Assembly (NCBI RefSeq): GCF_020520425.1
Contig: NC_079491.1
Coordinates: 111,228,652 to 111,292,651 of the forward strand
Direction: 5' to 3'
DNA length: 64,000 nucleotides
DNA from: Spinacia oleracea
Taxonomy: Eukaryota; Streptophyta; Magnoliopsida; Caryophyllales; Amaranthaceae
How positions within the stretch are numbered: the first letter of the stretch is position 1; the number at the start of each line of letters is the position of its first letter. The position numbers and the translations under genes are program-made. The notes beneath the pieces were generated by a model. The model was not told the origin of the DNA, did not search any database, and saw only the letters and a program-made list of their open reading frames with translations. Below are positions 24,001 to 35,342 of the stretch, piece by piece.

Positions 24001-25014
24001 AGCAAAATTGCTTTCCTAGTATTATATGTCGACGACATATTACTTATCGGAAATGACATTCCTATGTTGAACTCTGTCAAGATTTGGCTTGGGAAATGTT
24101 TTTCGATGAAAGATCTAGGAGAAGCACAGTACATATTGGGCATCAAGATTTACAGAGATAGATCTAAAAAGATGATTGGACTTAGTCAAAGCACTTATAT
24201 CAATAAGGTGCTTGATAGGTTCAAGATGGCAGACTCCAAACGAGGCTACCTACCCATGTCTCATGGAATGACTCTAAGCAAGACTCAGTGCCCAAAAACA
24301 CTTGATGAGCGTAGACGAATGAATGGGATTCCATATGCATCATTGATTGGTTCAATAATGTATGCTATGATATGTACACGCCCGGATGTTGCGTACGCAC
24401 TCAGTGCTACGAGCAGATACCAGTCAGACCCAAGAGAGGCGCATTGGACTGCTGCCAAGAATATTCTGAAGTACCTGAAAAGGCACAAAGATGACTTCCT
24501 GGTCTATGGTGGAGATGATGAATTAATTGTTAAAGGCTATACGGACGCAAGTTTCCAAACCGACAAAGATGATTTCAGATCACAGTCTGGGTTTGTCTTC
24601 TGCCTCAACGGAGGAGCAGTAAGCTGGAAAAGTGCTAAACAAAGCACCATTGCGGATTCTACAACTGAAGCGGAGTACATTGCTGCACATGAAGCAGCAA
24701 AGGAAGCTATATGGCTAAGGAAGTTCATAGGTGAACTTGGTGTAGTCCCCTCCATTAAAGGACCAATAGCCCTGTATTGTGACAATAACGGAGCTATTGC
24801 ACAGGCAAAGGAGCCTAGACACCACCAGAGAGTCAAGCATGTACTTCGTAGATTTCACCTTCTACGATAGTTCGTTGAAAGAAAAGAAGTCGAGATAAGA
24901 AAAATTGGAACTGATGACAACATATCAGATCCATTGACTAAACCTCTGCCGCAAGCGAAGCACAACTCGCACACTGCAGCTATGGGAATCAAGCATATTG
25001 GAGAATGGCTTTGA
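21049..25014 (+). pseudogene. Copia gag-pol polyprotein with two in-frame stops
   Basis: One frame of about 1,320 codons from ATG 21,049 (MANNNSFNIRS) to TGA 25,012-25,014. Gag with a CCHC knuckle (CFYCKKKGHWKRDC, 21,799-21,840) is followed by protease (WVLDTGCGSH, about 21,930), integrase (zinc finger WHCRLGHINL, then HTDVCGP, SDRGGEYL, NGVSERRNRT), RT (AFLNGVLTE, catalytic LYVDDILL at about 24,021) and RNase H (TDASFQTDKDD, ADSTTEAEYIA). A TGA at 21,391-21,393 interrupts gag and a TAG at 24,868-24,870 interrupts the RNase H tail. No frameshift was seen. The start was chosen over an upstream ATG at 20,956 because homologous copy 2 also has MENNNLFNIRS at the same place after a splice-acceptor-like site. 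Confidence 0.93.
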
Positions 25015-25863
25015 TGTCTCTGTTTAATGTTTTAAAGTTTTAGAGTTTAAATCTTTGTAAAACATTATTGGTTAATCATTCACAATAAATGAAAATAATT
25101 CATTTTTCCATTTAATTTGTGGTTTATTAAATGATGAGTCCCTTCAATTTTGACGATATATTCAAGATAGACTGTCAGGACCAGTCCTGTGACTAAGAAA
25201 TGTCTATCAAGTGAACTTGAATGTCAAAGGTTGAAAAAGGTCCCTGGTCAGAGTTTTCTATAAAATTGGACGCATAGAAAACGTTAGACGATTAGAATGC
25301 AAGATGACTAGTAGTTCTGTTTCTTGAACTATGTGGACATGGCAATGTCATAATCATTTGCATAGATACTTACTTTGGGAAGACTAGTATCGGACAAGAC
25401 CTATGAAACTTTACTGTAAGAGATGAAAATCTGTCATAAGTAAATTTCATTAAAATTATTAGACACTAAATCCTCAATACCTGAGTGATTTGAGATTACT
25501 TGTTTGAGAACTGGTTGCTTTGACGTTGACCAACCGTCGCACCGTAAAAGGAGGCTATAAAGGCAACGCTCAGGTAATCACCTATCAAACGAAGTCTAAT
25601 CTCAAGATCACAAGATTGGGATTGTCCTCCCATAAATCGGGATGAGATGCTTAAAAGTTGTACAAGGCCACTCGGAGAGCTAGAAACTGTGAAATGCATG
25701 GCCGTGCTCGGATGAATCATAGGCTATGATTATCTGTTTATTTGATCAGTTGAACTCTGAAACCGAGAAACACCTCTGGACATAATAAGGATGACAACTC
25801 TTACCTTATGTTCAAGAGCAAGCATCGAGCGACAAAGGAATTAGGAAATGCACACTTGTCCCT
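25015..25863 (+). other. Copia 3' untranslated region
   Basis: No coding region between the gag-pol stop and the polypurine tract. Confidence 0.6.
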
Positions 25864-25880
25864 AAGGACAAGTGGGAGAC
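25864..25880 (+). other. Copia polypurine tract
   Basis: AAGGACAAGTGGGAGAC immediately precedes the 3' LTR, as expected for the plus-strand primer. Confidence 0.8.
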
Positions 25881-27260
25881 TGAAGGAAATAATGCCCTTT
25901 GTCCAAGTATGCATTCTATGTTAAGTCTAATAAATGCGGTTCAGTATTAATTAACAAGTTAATAATTCAATGAGATCAAGTGAGCTGAATGCCTAGCTAG
26001 AGGCCGCTTCAGTTCAAGTGGAATTAATGATATTAATCCACAGCTTACTCTTGACTGAACCCGTAGGGTCACACAAATAGTACGTAAACGGATCAAGTAT
26101 TTAATGGCATTAAATACTCCATCTATGGATATTCGGAATCGACGGATCTTGGTTTCAGTGGGAGCTGAGATCGTCACAGGCAAGAAATGAATACTCCGGA
26201 AACGATGATATTGCCGGAAACGGAAATATGGATCGTATCGGAAATATAAATATTATCCAAGTCGTAGATGTTGCCGGAAACGGAAACATGGTACGTATCG
26301 GAAAATATTATCGGAAATGGAAATATTGCCAGAATCGGAAATATTGCCGGAAACGGAAATATTGTCAGAATCGGAAATATTATCGGAATCGGAAAATAAT
26401 TCCGGAAACGGAAATATTAAATATTTGTTCGAAACAGAAATTGATTCCGGAATCGGAAATATTAAATATTGTTCGTATTGGAAATGAATTCCGGAATCGG
26501 GAATTTAATCGGAAGCGTATCGTACGAATTAGCATCGGACGAGGCCCGCTAGACGAAGGCCCAGCACGAAGCCAGGCCGTCGCCCAGCGAGCCAACGCAC
26601 ACCAACGCACGCCAAGCCTCGACCAGGCCCAGCGCAAGGCCAGGCCCAGCCAAGGCCTTGGGCGCGCGCGCGGAGCACAGCAGTGGGCCGAGCGCTGTGC
26701 GCCTAGCGTGGGCCGCAAGGCTTGCGCGGGTGTACGGTGCTCGTGCAATGCTTGTGCGGGAATCCTGAAGCAATCAGGATTCGAAGTGTGATTAAATCCT
26801 AAAACTATTAGATAATGATTATTTAATTAGAGTCCTAGTAGAGTTATAATTAAATAAATTAGTATCCTAATAGGATTCCAAAACCCTTTCCATAACTCTA
26901 TAAATAAGTGCCTAGGGTCACTTGTTTTCAAAGATTATTCAAGTATTCAAAGTGAGTTTTTGAGAGAAAATTCAGACACATTCCTTGACTATAAGTGCCG
27001 AAAATCTTTAGTACCTTAAGGGCGATTCTAGTTGGTCAATCTTAAGGCGGATCCGGACGTGCTGTGGACTATCTACGGAGGGACGACACTTGGAGTCCTA
27101 AAGACTTGTTCTTGTTCGGTTCGGGCGCAGCTTGGGAAGGCACGCAACAAAGAGTATGCATCTAAACTATGCTATATGATTATGTGTAAATAATATGTAT
27201 TCCTGGCTAAATGGTTTTTCCGCATGATTTATGAATTGTCATATGTATCATAACCTAACA
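25881..27260 (+). repeat. Copia copy 1, 3' LTR
   Basis: 1,380 bp, TGAAGGAAATAATG to CATAACCTAACA. Near-identical to 16,850-18,247 apart from one 18-bp repeat unit and scattered substitutions. Confidence 0.95.
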
Positions 27261-27889
27261 TATCCCCTGGTTGCTCCTTCATCACATGGTCTAGGTCTCT
27301 TACGTTGCATAAGAAAACAGGGTTCCCTTTGTGTATTAACTTCACGAGTTCCATTGCCGTGACGATTCCTACACTCCTAGGTTTCCCAAAACGTCGATAT
27401 GATACAACCTTTCCTAGACTAGACTGCAAGTGAATCTTCTGCTTCTGACAGTCAATCTTAGCTTTGAACATTGCCAACCAGTCCATTCCCAAAATCACAT
27501 CTAAATCTCCTAACTCAAACTCAATTAGGCTAGACAAGAATATGGTCTTGGCAAATGGTCAAAGGTACATTTCTATGGATCTTATTGCATTTCACAATCT
27601 CACCGGTTGGTATTACTATGGGTACTTCAATCTCTTCGGGTTCTTTCAATCCTAACTTCTCTAAGATACCCTTTGATATAAACGAATAAGTCGCACCAGA
27701 ATCAGATAGTACTTTAACTAAAATGGAGTTAATAGAAAAAGTACCAGCTATGACGTTAGACGAGTTTTCGGCTTCCTGCCTGGTGATCACATTCAGCTTT
27801 CCTTGGGCAACTCCCTTATTATAGCCACCTCCATTGGCATTTCCATTGGCATTTCGGTTCCCATTCTGCTGATAGTTCCCTCTGGGCAT
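27261..27889 (-). pseudogene. Gypsy protease region
   Basis: Minus strand. Frame 27,889-27,530 contains the retropepsin active site, LSDSGATYSFIS, then GEIVKC. It passes by a one-base shift near 27,535 into a frame with IEFELGDLDVILGMDWL, DCQKQKIHL and VVSYRRFGKPRS, typical of gypsy protease-RT linkers. That frame is cut at 27,261 by the copia insertion; the rest lies at 16,849 and below. Confidence 0.85.
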
Positions 27890-28953
27890 TCCATTACCCT
27901 AGCCATTATTGCCATTGTTACCATTCTGGTTACCCCTTTGGTTTCCACCATTGTGTCATTCCAGTTTTGGGTATTCCGATTGTTGATCTGGCGGTTGCCT
28001 TGGTTGACTTGGTTGGGTTTCCCATTATTGTCCCAACACTCAAATTCTCTATGGCCTAGCTTCTCACAAAACCTACAGACAACTTGGTTTTCATTACAGT
28101 CTCGACCTGGGTGATTAGTATGGCAACGTCTACACTCATAGACTCTCGTTCCATTGCCTGCAGACTGATTCTTATCTCCATTGTTATTGTGGAAATTGTT
28201 CCTGTTTCCGCCCTGGTTTCCCCTGAACTGGAAATGGTTTTTTCCCTTGTTTTTCTTAAAGTTCCCCTGATTCTGTTGGCCACTACCTTGGTTTTGGTTA
28301 CCAACATCCTTCCTCTTTTCACCAATTCCATTCTTCCTTTGCTGCAGGCCATACAAATGGGAAGCCTTTCCATATAGGGTGTCCAGAGATGTAAAGGTCT
28401 CTCCAGCAAGCATCAGTTGCAAATCCATAGTCAATCCACTCTCAAGTCTTTGGGCTCTAAGCTCCTCCGTTGCCACCACTTCCGGTGGAAATCTAGACAG
28501 CTCTATAAACTTAGAGTAGTACTCTGTTACAGACATCCCATCCATTTTCAACTCGATGAACTCTTGGGCTTTCTTCTTCTTCGGGTATGGTGGGTAAAAT
28601 TTGTTCCTTAAGGCTACCTTGAATGATTCCCATCCAAATCCAGGTGCAGCTCTCAAAGCATTCTCACACCTCTGCCACCACAAATCAGCTTCTCCCCTAA
28701 GGTAATAAACATCACTATTAACCCTAAGGTTTTCTGGGCAATTGACAGCTACGATAAGATTATCGAACTCCCTTAGCCAGTTCTCAAGTATAGTTGGGTC
28801 TATATACCCTTGATACAAAGGAGGCTTACTTTGGGCCACCTTCTTAAACATCTCACTAGCTGGATCAACTCCCTGGTTATTCCTATTCTGTGTTAAGTTC
28901 TGCACTACTTCAGCTAGTTGCCTAACCACATCGGCAATCCCTTGGGTAGTCAT
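27793..28953 (-). pseudogene. Gypsy gag
   Basis: Starts MTTQGIADVVRQLAEVV. The retrotransposon gag core follows: RGEADLWWQRCENAL, WESFKVALRNKFYPP, KAQEFIELKMDGMSVTEYYSKF and ELSRFPPEVV. An Asn/Gln/Lys-rich linker leads to a Cys/His knuckle region (CRRCHTNHPGRDC; CRFCEKLGHREFEC). Near 27,950 a one-base shift moves the frame out of phase with protease, and a TAG at 27,899-27,901 lies in the protease phase just after it. The start ATG is supported by conserved residues from the first codons and by lack of upstream frame. Confidence 0.88.
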
Positions 28954-29435
28954 TTCCCTTCTCCTGAATAAAACAAAAGACTAACTTTAACCATTGAGTT
29001 TGGACACTGCCTTACTAAAACATTGCACTAACTAGTCATACAATTAGTACACAAACAAGAAATTTTCGGACTCGAAGCAAGATAGGCGCCTATTATGGGC
29101 CACTTTTCCACTTAGTCCGCGTCACAAAGTTCGAGTGGTGCAAATTGAACCACCTTGCAAGTATAATTTCATTGAAGAAACACATGAAGTTCTTTTGCGG
29201 TAATCGCTAAAAGAGAACATAACTTAGACTTAAAGGTAAAAGAAAGAATTCTAAACTTTATTACTTCAATGGGAAAAATAATACATCCTTTGGATCGTAC
29301 TTTATTCGAAGGAACACAAAACTGAACTACTAAAACCATAAATAGTAGTTTACTACTTTATTAATTCGCTAAAATTTAAGCTCTGGCTATTACATTAGGA
29401 AAATCTTTAAATCGCTACTCTATTATCCAACCACC
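28954..29435 (-). other. Gypsy leader between upstream ORF and gag
   Basis: No coding region found. Confidence 0.5.
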
Positions 29436-29966
29436 TCAACAAACTGGTGAAGAGTGCTCATGGTCTTCAAAGTCATCAAAGTCTTCCTCTGGATCAGACT
29501 CATACTCCATATCCTCATTATTCTGTTGTAGCTCACTGTTTACTTTATCAGTGTTAGTCTCTGGCCCAATTTCTGTGTCACTGGAGTTCTCAATAGTAGG
29601 TTCAGGAATGATAGGATTAGGGTTCTCAATCTCAACAACATCATCATCATTATCCTCATCCATCTGAGTTTCTGTATCATGATCTAATCTTGTAAGGTTG
29701 ATGTTTTCCACTGTCTTACCATCATCAAAACATTCCTCCGCAAGCTCTATAATCGTGGTCATAATCTCCAAATCATATCTCCATCTACCATCTGGAGTAC
29801 CATACTTGTAGTAATTAGGAATGCCATTTTCCATATGCATATCACGAAATCGGTTCTTAAGCTCTATGTATGGGTTCTTGGAAGGTAAGCAATGAATAAC
29901 CATCTTTGCCATAACATCTTTCTTCTTAGTTCGGGTAGGTTCTTCACTGTAGCAAAGTAATTGCAA
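29436..29966 (-). CDS. Unrecognised acidic ORF upstream of gypsy gag
   Basis: A 177-codon open frame between the gypsy 5' LTR and gag, same strand. The first residues come from TTG; the first ATG in frame is at 29,912 (MAKMVIHCLPSKNPYIEL), leaving about 158 residues. The first half is mixed and globular-looking (RFRDMHMENGIPNYYKYG, EIMTTIIELAEECFDD). The second half is very acidic (DEDNDDDVVEIENP, DPEEDFDDFEDHEH). I do not recognise it. It may be an accessory ORF of this gypsy family, a fragment of a captured gene, or chance. The intact frame in an otherwise decayed element argues against pure chance, but no function is claimed. Confidence 0.45.
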   Translation of the reverse strand: MQLLCYSEEPTRTKKKDVMAKMVIHCLPSKNPYIELKNRFRDMHMENGIPNYYKYGTPDGRWRYDLEIMTTIIELAEECFDDGKTVENINLTRLDHDTETQMDEDNDDDVVEIENPNPIIPEPTIENSSDTEIGPETNTDKVNSELQQNNEDMEYESDPEEDFDDFEDHEHSSPVC

Positions 29967-30312
29967 GCAAACTCGATCTTCTTCACATAAATGTGAGGGG
30001 TTTCACAATCTAGCTTCTCTAGGTTTCCTAGATTTGCATACTTTGAATCAACATCTTAAATCCTGAAAGTTAACAACTACAAAGTCTTACTAAAGTGTTC
30101 CAAAAACAAGGTAAGTTCGTTGAGCCATACAATTTCAATGCACAAATACATGCTTAATCATGAATCGTGATGCATTTAATCACATAACGCAAAACAAGAC
30201 ATGATCAAACTTTAAGTAAAAGATCACATAATCAAGACATAATCACATAAACACTTGGTTAGCAATGCATACTTAACTTAAACACATACTTAGTCTAATT
30301 ATGCCCTTCTTA
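29967..30312. other. Gypsy leader left of the Harbinger insertion
   Basis: AT-rich, no gene. Ends with TTA (30,310-30,312), one copy of the Harbinger target duplication. Confidence 0.5.
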
Positions 30313-30824
30313 GACTACTCCCATCAATGGAGAAAAAAACTCCTCACCACTATTTCTCTACCACTTTCTTACTCCTCCACATCACTTTCCTCACATACAA
30401 ATTTTGTTACAACAAACTCATCCCACCAATGAGCAAAATGAAAAACTCCTCACCACTTTTACTTTTACTATTCACTAAACCCCACCACACTTTCTATTTC
30501 CCACATACTCCATCCTTTTTGTATTTATTCAATTATATTAATAACTTAAATGAATTTTAACAATTAGTTAAGATAAATTATTTAATTTACGTTAATCATT
30601 TTATTTACGTTATTTTTATATTTATTTTTAATACTATAAATTTTATTGAAAATATTTCATAAATTTAAATAAAATAAAGGGACATAATTGAATAAATACA
30701 TAATAGATGGACTAAACACACTATGTCATAAACTAAAACATCATAAAGCCAAAATATGATTAAAAAAAATTACGATAAATCAAACGCAACCACTAAAATA
30801 ACAACTCTTCTTCGAGGCATGAGT
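30313..30824. other. Harbinger 3' non-coding end
   Basis: TIR, then AT-rich DNA with two copies of AAAACTCCTCACCACT-like sequence near 30,335 and 30,440. No gene. Confidence 0.5.
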
Positions 30825-32160
30825 TTAATGATTATTGCCTCCATACTTTTGCCAGTTATGCTCAATTAAATCCTCTTTCAAAGAGTGATGAATTTGACTG
30901 CTACGCAAAGCTGTTATTCTCCCCAATAATGCGTTAATGGAGTAAGGTTGTCCAGTCTGGAACTCAAAGGGTTCACCATTATTCACTGTTGCGGTTAAGC
31001 TCGAAAGGTCTTCTTCATAGTACCTTCGTAACACATCAGCTCGGACATACATATCTCGTTCATCCTCAACTATCATGTTGTGTAAGATGATACAAGCCTT
31101 CATTATATCGCCTAATATATCTTCATCGTAAGCCAGAGATGGTTGTCGTACAATGGCGAATCTTGCTTGCAAAACTCCGAATGCACGTTCAACATCCTTA
31201 CGAACATGCGCTTGTCTGTTAGCAAACAACCTTTCCGTTTCAAGTTGGGCACGAGAAAATCCTTGAATGAACGTAGCCCAATTTGGATAAATACCATCTG
31301 TGAGGTAGTACCCCATGTTTTATTCATGTCCATTCACCTGAAAAGTGATAGGAGGTGCCTTACCTGTCAAAACATCATCAAAAATAGGAGAACGGTGCAG
31401 AACATTAAGGTCATTAGATGAACCAGGAATACCAAAAAAATGAATGCCAAATCCATAGATCTTGATCTGCAACAGCTTCAAGAATTAGGGACGCTTTCCC
31501 GCTGCATCCTTGGTATTGACCTCTCCATGCGGTAGGACAGTTCTTCCATTCCCAGTGCATACAATCAATACTACCAATCATGCCTGGAAATCCGCGCATT
31601 TCATTTTGATAAAGGATTCTCCTTAAGTCTTCATCTGTAGGACTTCTTAGGTAATCCTCTTCAAAATGCTTGATTACCCCTTGAGTGAAATGTAATAATG
31701 ATTTTTTTGAAGTTGCTTCACCCATTCGCAGATTTTCATCAATTGCATCCGGAGCCAAACCATATGCTAACATTCTGATAGCTGCAATGCATTTTTGCAA
31801 TCCTGATAACCCTAATTTTCCGGCAGCATTTCTTCTCTGTTGCAAGAAAACATCATTTTCAACCACTTTGTTCATGATACGGCAAAACAAAGGTCTTCTC
31901 ATTCGAAACCTTCGACGAAACTGTTTGTCTGAATATACTGGATTTTCCGCAAAGTAATCATTAAACAAGCGGTTATGCCCTTCTTCACGGTTTCTATCTG
32001 CTGGAATCGAAATGGTATCATTCCCATTTCGAAGTCTAGGACCTCGTGGAAAGAATGTGTTTGGTAAGTGATGAGTGACAAATTCGTCAACCATTCGATC
32101 AACTTCTCCGTATGGATTCTCATCAGCAGATTCTAAGCTTGAACTGTATTCAAATAACAT
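30825..32160 (-). pseudogene. PIF/Harbinger transposase (DDE_Tnp_4 family)
   Basis: Catalyses cut-and-paste at TTA targets. The N-terminal frame (32,160-31,414) starts MLFEYSSSLESADENPYGE and includes KLGLSGLQKCIAAIRMLAYG and the first catalytic Asp region, GMIGSIDCMHWEWKNCP. The second Asp region (ADQDLWIWHSF) is followed by a one-base gain in a T run (near 31,434-31,440) that shifts the frame. The C-terminal frame resumes and holds MGYYLTDGIYPNWATF and the Glu region, KDVERAFGVLQARFAIV. A TAA at 31,320-31,322 lies just before MGYYL. The total is about 440 residues, normal for the family. Two lesions make it non-functional. Confidence 0.92.
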
Positions 32161-32752
32161 TTTTTTGAGATATAGTAGAGTGTGATAGTAGAGTGTGATA
32201 ATGACAAGTGAGTGTGAGAAATGAGTTTGATAATGTGTGTGTATTTAAAGAGTAATGTGGATAAGAATATATGGATTTTTGGATTTTCTTAGATTTTCGA
32301 TAAGATTTTTGGATTTTCTTAGATTTTCGATAAGATTTTTGGATTTTCTTAGATTTTCGATAAGATTTTTTTGGATTTTCTTAGATTTTCAATAAGATGT
32401 TATTGGATGTTCTTAGATTTTGTTGATAAGATTTTCTTGACAAGATGTTACTGGATGTTCTTAGATTTTCTTAGATTTTCTATTGGTTGATAAGATTTTA
32501 TGGATTTCTTGATAAGATTATATTGTACTTTCTTATAATATAATAACAACAATGTGTAAAATACTACTTGGCAATAAAAAATAATGTAATATATTACATA
32601 ACACAAAACAATACAAAGTTAAAGACATAACACGAACTAATACAAGTTTAAAGGCACAACACGAATTAATACAAGCTTATTGAAAACTTATTAAAACTAA
32701 ATTGTGACATAAAATTTAAACACATGAAATAAACTAAACATTAAACACCTTG
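32161..32752. repeat. Harbinger spacer with 31-bp tandem repeats
   Basis: At about 32,270-32,480, three to five units of TTGGATTTTCTTAGATTTTC plus GATAAGATTT repeat, the first three nearly identical and the rest degenerate. They lie between the 5' end of the transposase gene and the 3' end of the Myb-like gene. Confidence 0.85.
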
Positions 32753-33892
32753 CTAGTTATCACCACCATAAAACTCCAACATCAATCTTGCCTTAACTTT
32801 TTCTTCATCAGGAGTTAGACAAGCCTTAGACACCAATGTTTGCAAGAAATCATGTTTCATTTTTTGCTTATCCAACTGAATTCTCTGTTCCTCTATGTCA
32901 AGTTGTCGCCTCCGCATTATAGTCTTTTCTTCTTCTCGCTCGAATCTCTTTAAATTAAGTTCGTGCTCATTATTCCTCACTTCAGTGTTAGCTTGCAAAC
33001 GACTTCCAAAAGACGAAACTGCCTCTGATGATTCTGCCCCTTTTCCTTTTCTTCTGGCCTTAGCTTTCTTTACACCATCTGGTCAAGATATACCTCCAGA
33101 TACGAAGCTCCCACCACTTGGCAAGACGGTGTCACCATCATCATCAGCTCTAGTTCTCTTGCCACTTCCATCACTCTCTTCGGTAGAAATTGGTAGACTG
33201 GCATCGTATGTTTCTCTCCCTGTCTTTGACATACCCCACCTCATCATCACCCTCCACTTTGGGTTTTCTTTAGTAAGCATCTTCCAAGCATGCATCAATG
33301 TGAAGTTCTTTTTGTTTTCTGTGCGGAATAACTGGTGAGCGGTAGCAACTTGGTCCGCATCATTATTCCCACTTGCAAATAACCTACCAGCCTTTTCAAA
33401 ACTAGCAGCCCACAACATGATGTCTGGAGACATCCTTCCCCAACGACTCTCTAAACATTTTTCATTTCTTACAGGAAGTTCGTACGGTCTACCTACTTGA
33501 ATTTGGCTATAGCGCGCAGCAGCTTGCCTCCAAATATCAGCTTTTCTTATGTTGGTGCCTATAATCTGATCGGAGCAAACTTTAATGTAGGAATCAACCA
33601 GAGCTTCATCCTCCTGAATCGACCAACTTCGAGACTGAGATGCAACCTTAATTGGTTGATTTGGGTTGACGGGCAATGGATGTGTCATGATTGGTTCCTG
33701 TGTCTCCATAACACGTTCCTCTATAGCTTCACGGTCAACAATAGTGTTAGCATAAAAAGATTGTTGGAAATTTTGAGAGGAAGAATTATCCTGCGAATAA
33801 GAATCATAGCCGGGATGCTGATTGTTGTCAGAGTTGAGATCAAAATCATCAAAATTGTTTTCGAAATTTTGAGAATAGTAATTAGGGTCCAT
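32753..33892 (-). pseudogene. PIF/Harbinger second protein (Myb/SANT-like, NAM-associated C-terminus)
   Basis: About 380 residues starting MDPNYYSQNFENNFDDFD. A Gln/Asn-rich head is followed by a Myb/trihelix-like domain (SRSWSIQEDEALVDSYIKV, ADIWRQAAARY, ESRWGRMSPDI), then a Lys-rich linker and a coiled-coil-like tail (LNLKRFEREEEKTIMRRRQL, QKMKHDFLQTL). In related elements this protein helps the transposase bind DNA and enter the nucleus. A single TGA at 33,083-33,085 interrupts the frame between the domain and the tail; the frame continues in phase to 32,753. Confidence 0.88.
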
Positions 33893-33914
33893 TTTATTTT
33901 TAAAAAATACGCAA

Positions 33915-34112
33915 GCACACTAATAATAATAATGACAGTAACAATAATAATAATGATAATAATAATAATAATAATAATGACAATAATAATAATAATAATA
34001 ATAATAATGACAATAATAATAATAATGACAATAATAATAAACTAAACAATAATAATAATAATAATAATAAACTAAACAATAATAATAATAATAATGATGA
34101 TAAAATTAATAA
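33915..34112. repeat. AAT/ATG-type trinucleotide microsatellite
   Basis: About 200 bp of (AAT)n with interspersed GACAAT and ACTAAACAAT blocks, just upstream of the Myb-like start codon. Long Leu/Ile-rich frames here are artefacts. Confidence 0.95.
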
Positions 34113-34730
34113 ATAACAACAGGAAATAAAATTTTCGAAATTATATGCTACTGGAATGTTCAGTAAATTCCAAAAAATAACACAAATTATAGTAATACTT
34201 AGTATGAAAAATGATTTTGATGATTTTAGAGAGAGAAAAATGATTTTTGAAAGTGTGTCAAAATATATCAAATTTGGTCTCTATTTATAGATCTTGAAAT
34301 TTTATGACCGTTGGTATAATTTTTATTTTTTTTATTAATTTTTTTTACGCAAAATTAGCCGTTAATCGAAATAGTCGTTAGATTTTGCTTGAATTATTTG
34401 ATTGGTTGAACACTTGGGCCCACTGCTGCCATTTGTTATCACATGTCTTGAGTACACTTCCCTTTTTTTTTGGAATGTAGTGGAAATTCCAAAAAAAGTG
34501 GTAACTTTGGGCAATTTTTCACGTGAATCACCAACTTTCAACCTCAAACAATTCAGTAGTGGGGCCCAATATATTTGGCGAGCAGAATACCAAATTGGAA
34601 CGCCGCGCAAGCAGATTTATTTTTGCTCGTGAGATATTATTCGTCTCCCTATTGATGGCATGCGTGTTCTTTTTTTTCCTCACCGATCTTTGCTCGTGAG
34701 CAATTTTTCTCCCCACTGCTGGGAGTGCTC
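34113..34730 (-). other. Harbinger 5' region
   Basis: Non-coding. TCTCTATTTATAGATC near 34,280 gives a TATA-like CTATAAATAG on the minus strand and may be the promoter of the Myb-like gene. The right TIR ends at 34,730. Confidence 0.5.
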
Positions 34731-34903
34731 TTAATCTACCCTTTCCTCACTTACAGTAAATAAAAAAATTCAAAATTAATTTAAATAAATAACTTCAAAT
34801 ATATACGGATTTATTAAAATTAAAATCGAAAATTTAAAATAAGTAATAGAATAATTTAAATAATTAATTCGATTATGTTCGAAAATAATTAAAAAGGAAT
34901 GAA

Positions 34904-34940
<37 letters not shown>

Positions 34941-35342
34941 ATTTCGGAAAAATATTTTATTTTATTTTATTTTATTTTTTTCGAAAATTCGGAAAAATCC
35001 AAAAAAAAAATTAATTTTTTTTTGAAAAATCCGAAAATTTTTCGGAAAAAAAAAAAAAATATAATTCGAATTTAATAAAACTCGAATAATTAAAATAACT
35101 TTCAAATACTTGAAATAATTGGTATTTGGCTTTTCAAAATATTGAGTACTCAAAAACAACATTTTGACTTTAGGAAAATAGTTTTCGAAAAATCCTAAAG
35201 TTCCGCAATCGTAGTTTAAGGATTTACCACTTTGTACTATTAATTAATGCAAAGCAGCTCTCAAACTAGAGCTCTGCAAATACCACTTTGTAGTATTACT
35301 TACTACAAAGAATGACTGAAACTAAGCTCTAGTATACCACTT
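34731..35342 (-). other. Gypsy leader next to the 5' LTR, with PBS
   Basis: AT-rich, with (AAAT)n at about 34,899-34,937 and poly-A/T tracts to 35,060. A short repeat, TACCACTTTGTA, occurs three times between 35,226 and 35,346. On the minus strand TGGTATACTAGAGC (35,326-35,340), two bases from the LTR, resembles a degenerate tRNA-Met primer site. Confidence 0.6.

Larger units (their letters stand above)
16850..27260 (+). mobile_element. Complete Ty1/copia retrotransposon (copy 1)
   Basis: A 10,411-bp element with LTRs at 16,850-18,247 and 25,881-27,260, flanked by a perfect 5-bp target duplication, TATCC (16,845-16,849 and 27,261-27,265). It has a PBS, a 2.8-kb leader, one gag-pol frame and a polypurine tract. 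Domain order is gag, protease, integrase, RT, RNase H, as in Ty1/copia. It sits in the gypsy pol gene in the opposite orientation. The LTRs differ by one 18-bp repeat unit and roughly 15 substitutions by eye (about 1%), so insertion was fairly recent. Two more copies of the family start at 56,443 and 60,708. Confidence 0.95.
30313..34730 (-). mobile_element. Complete PIF/Harbinger DNA transposon
   Basis: A 4,418-bp element flanked by TTA on both sides (30,310-30,312 and 34,731-34,733), the target size and sequence of PIF/Harbinger. The ends are imperfect inverted repeats: GACTACTCCCATCAATGGAG at left pairs with the complement of CCACTGCTGGGAGTGCTC at right. It encodes a DDE transposase (30,825-32,160) and a Myb-like second protein (32,753-33,892), both on the minus strand and both damaged. 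It sits in the gypsy leader. Confidence 0.93.

Noticed and set aside
33497-34271. Ile- and Leu-rich ORFs resembling membrane segments
   Set aside because: Translation of the (AAT)n microsatellite upstream of the Harbinger Myb-like gene.
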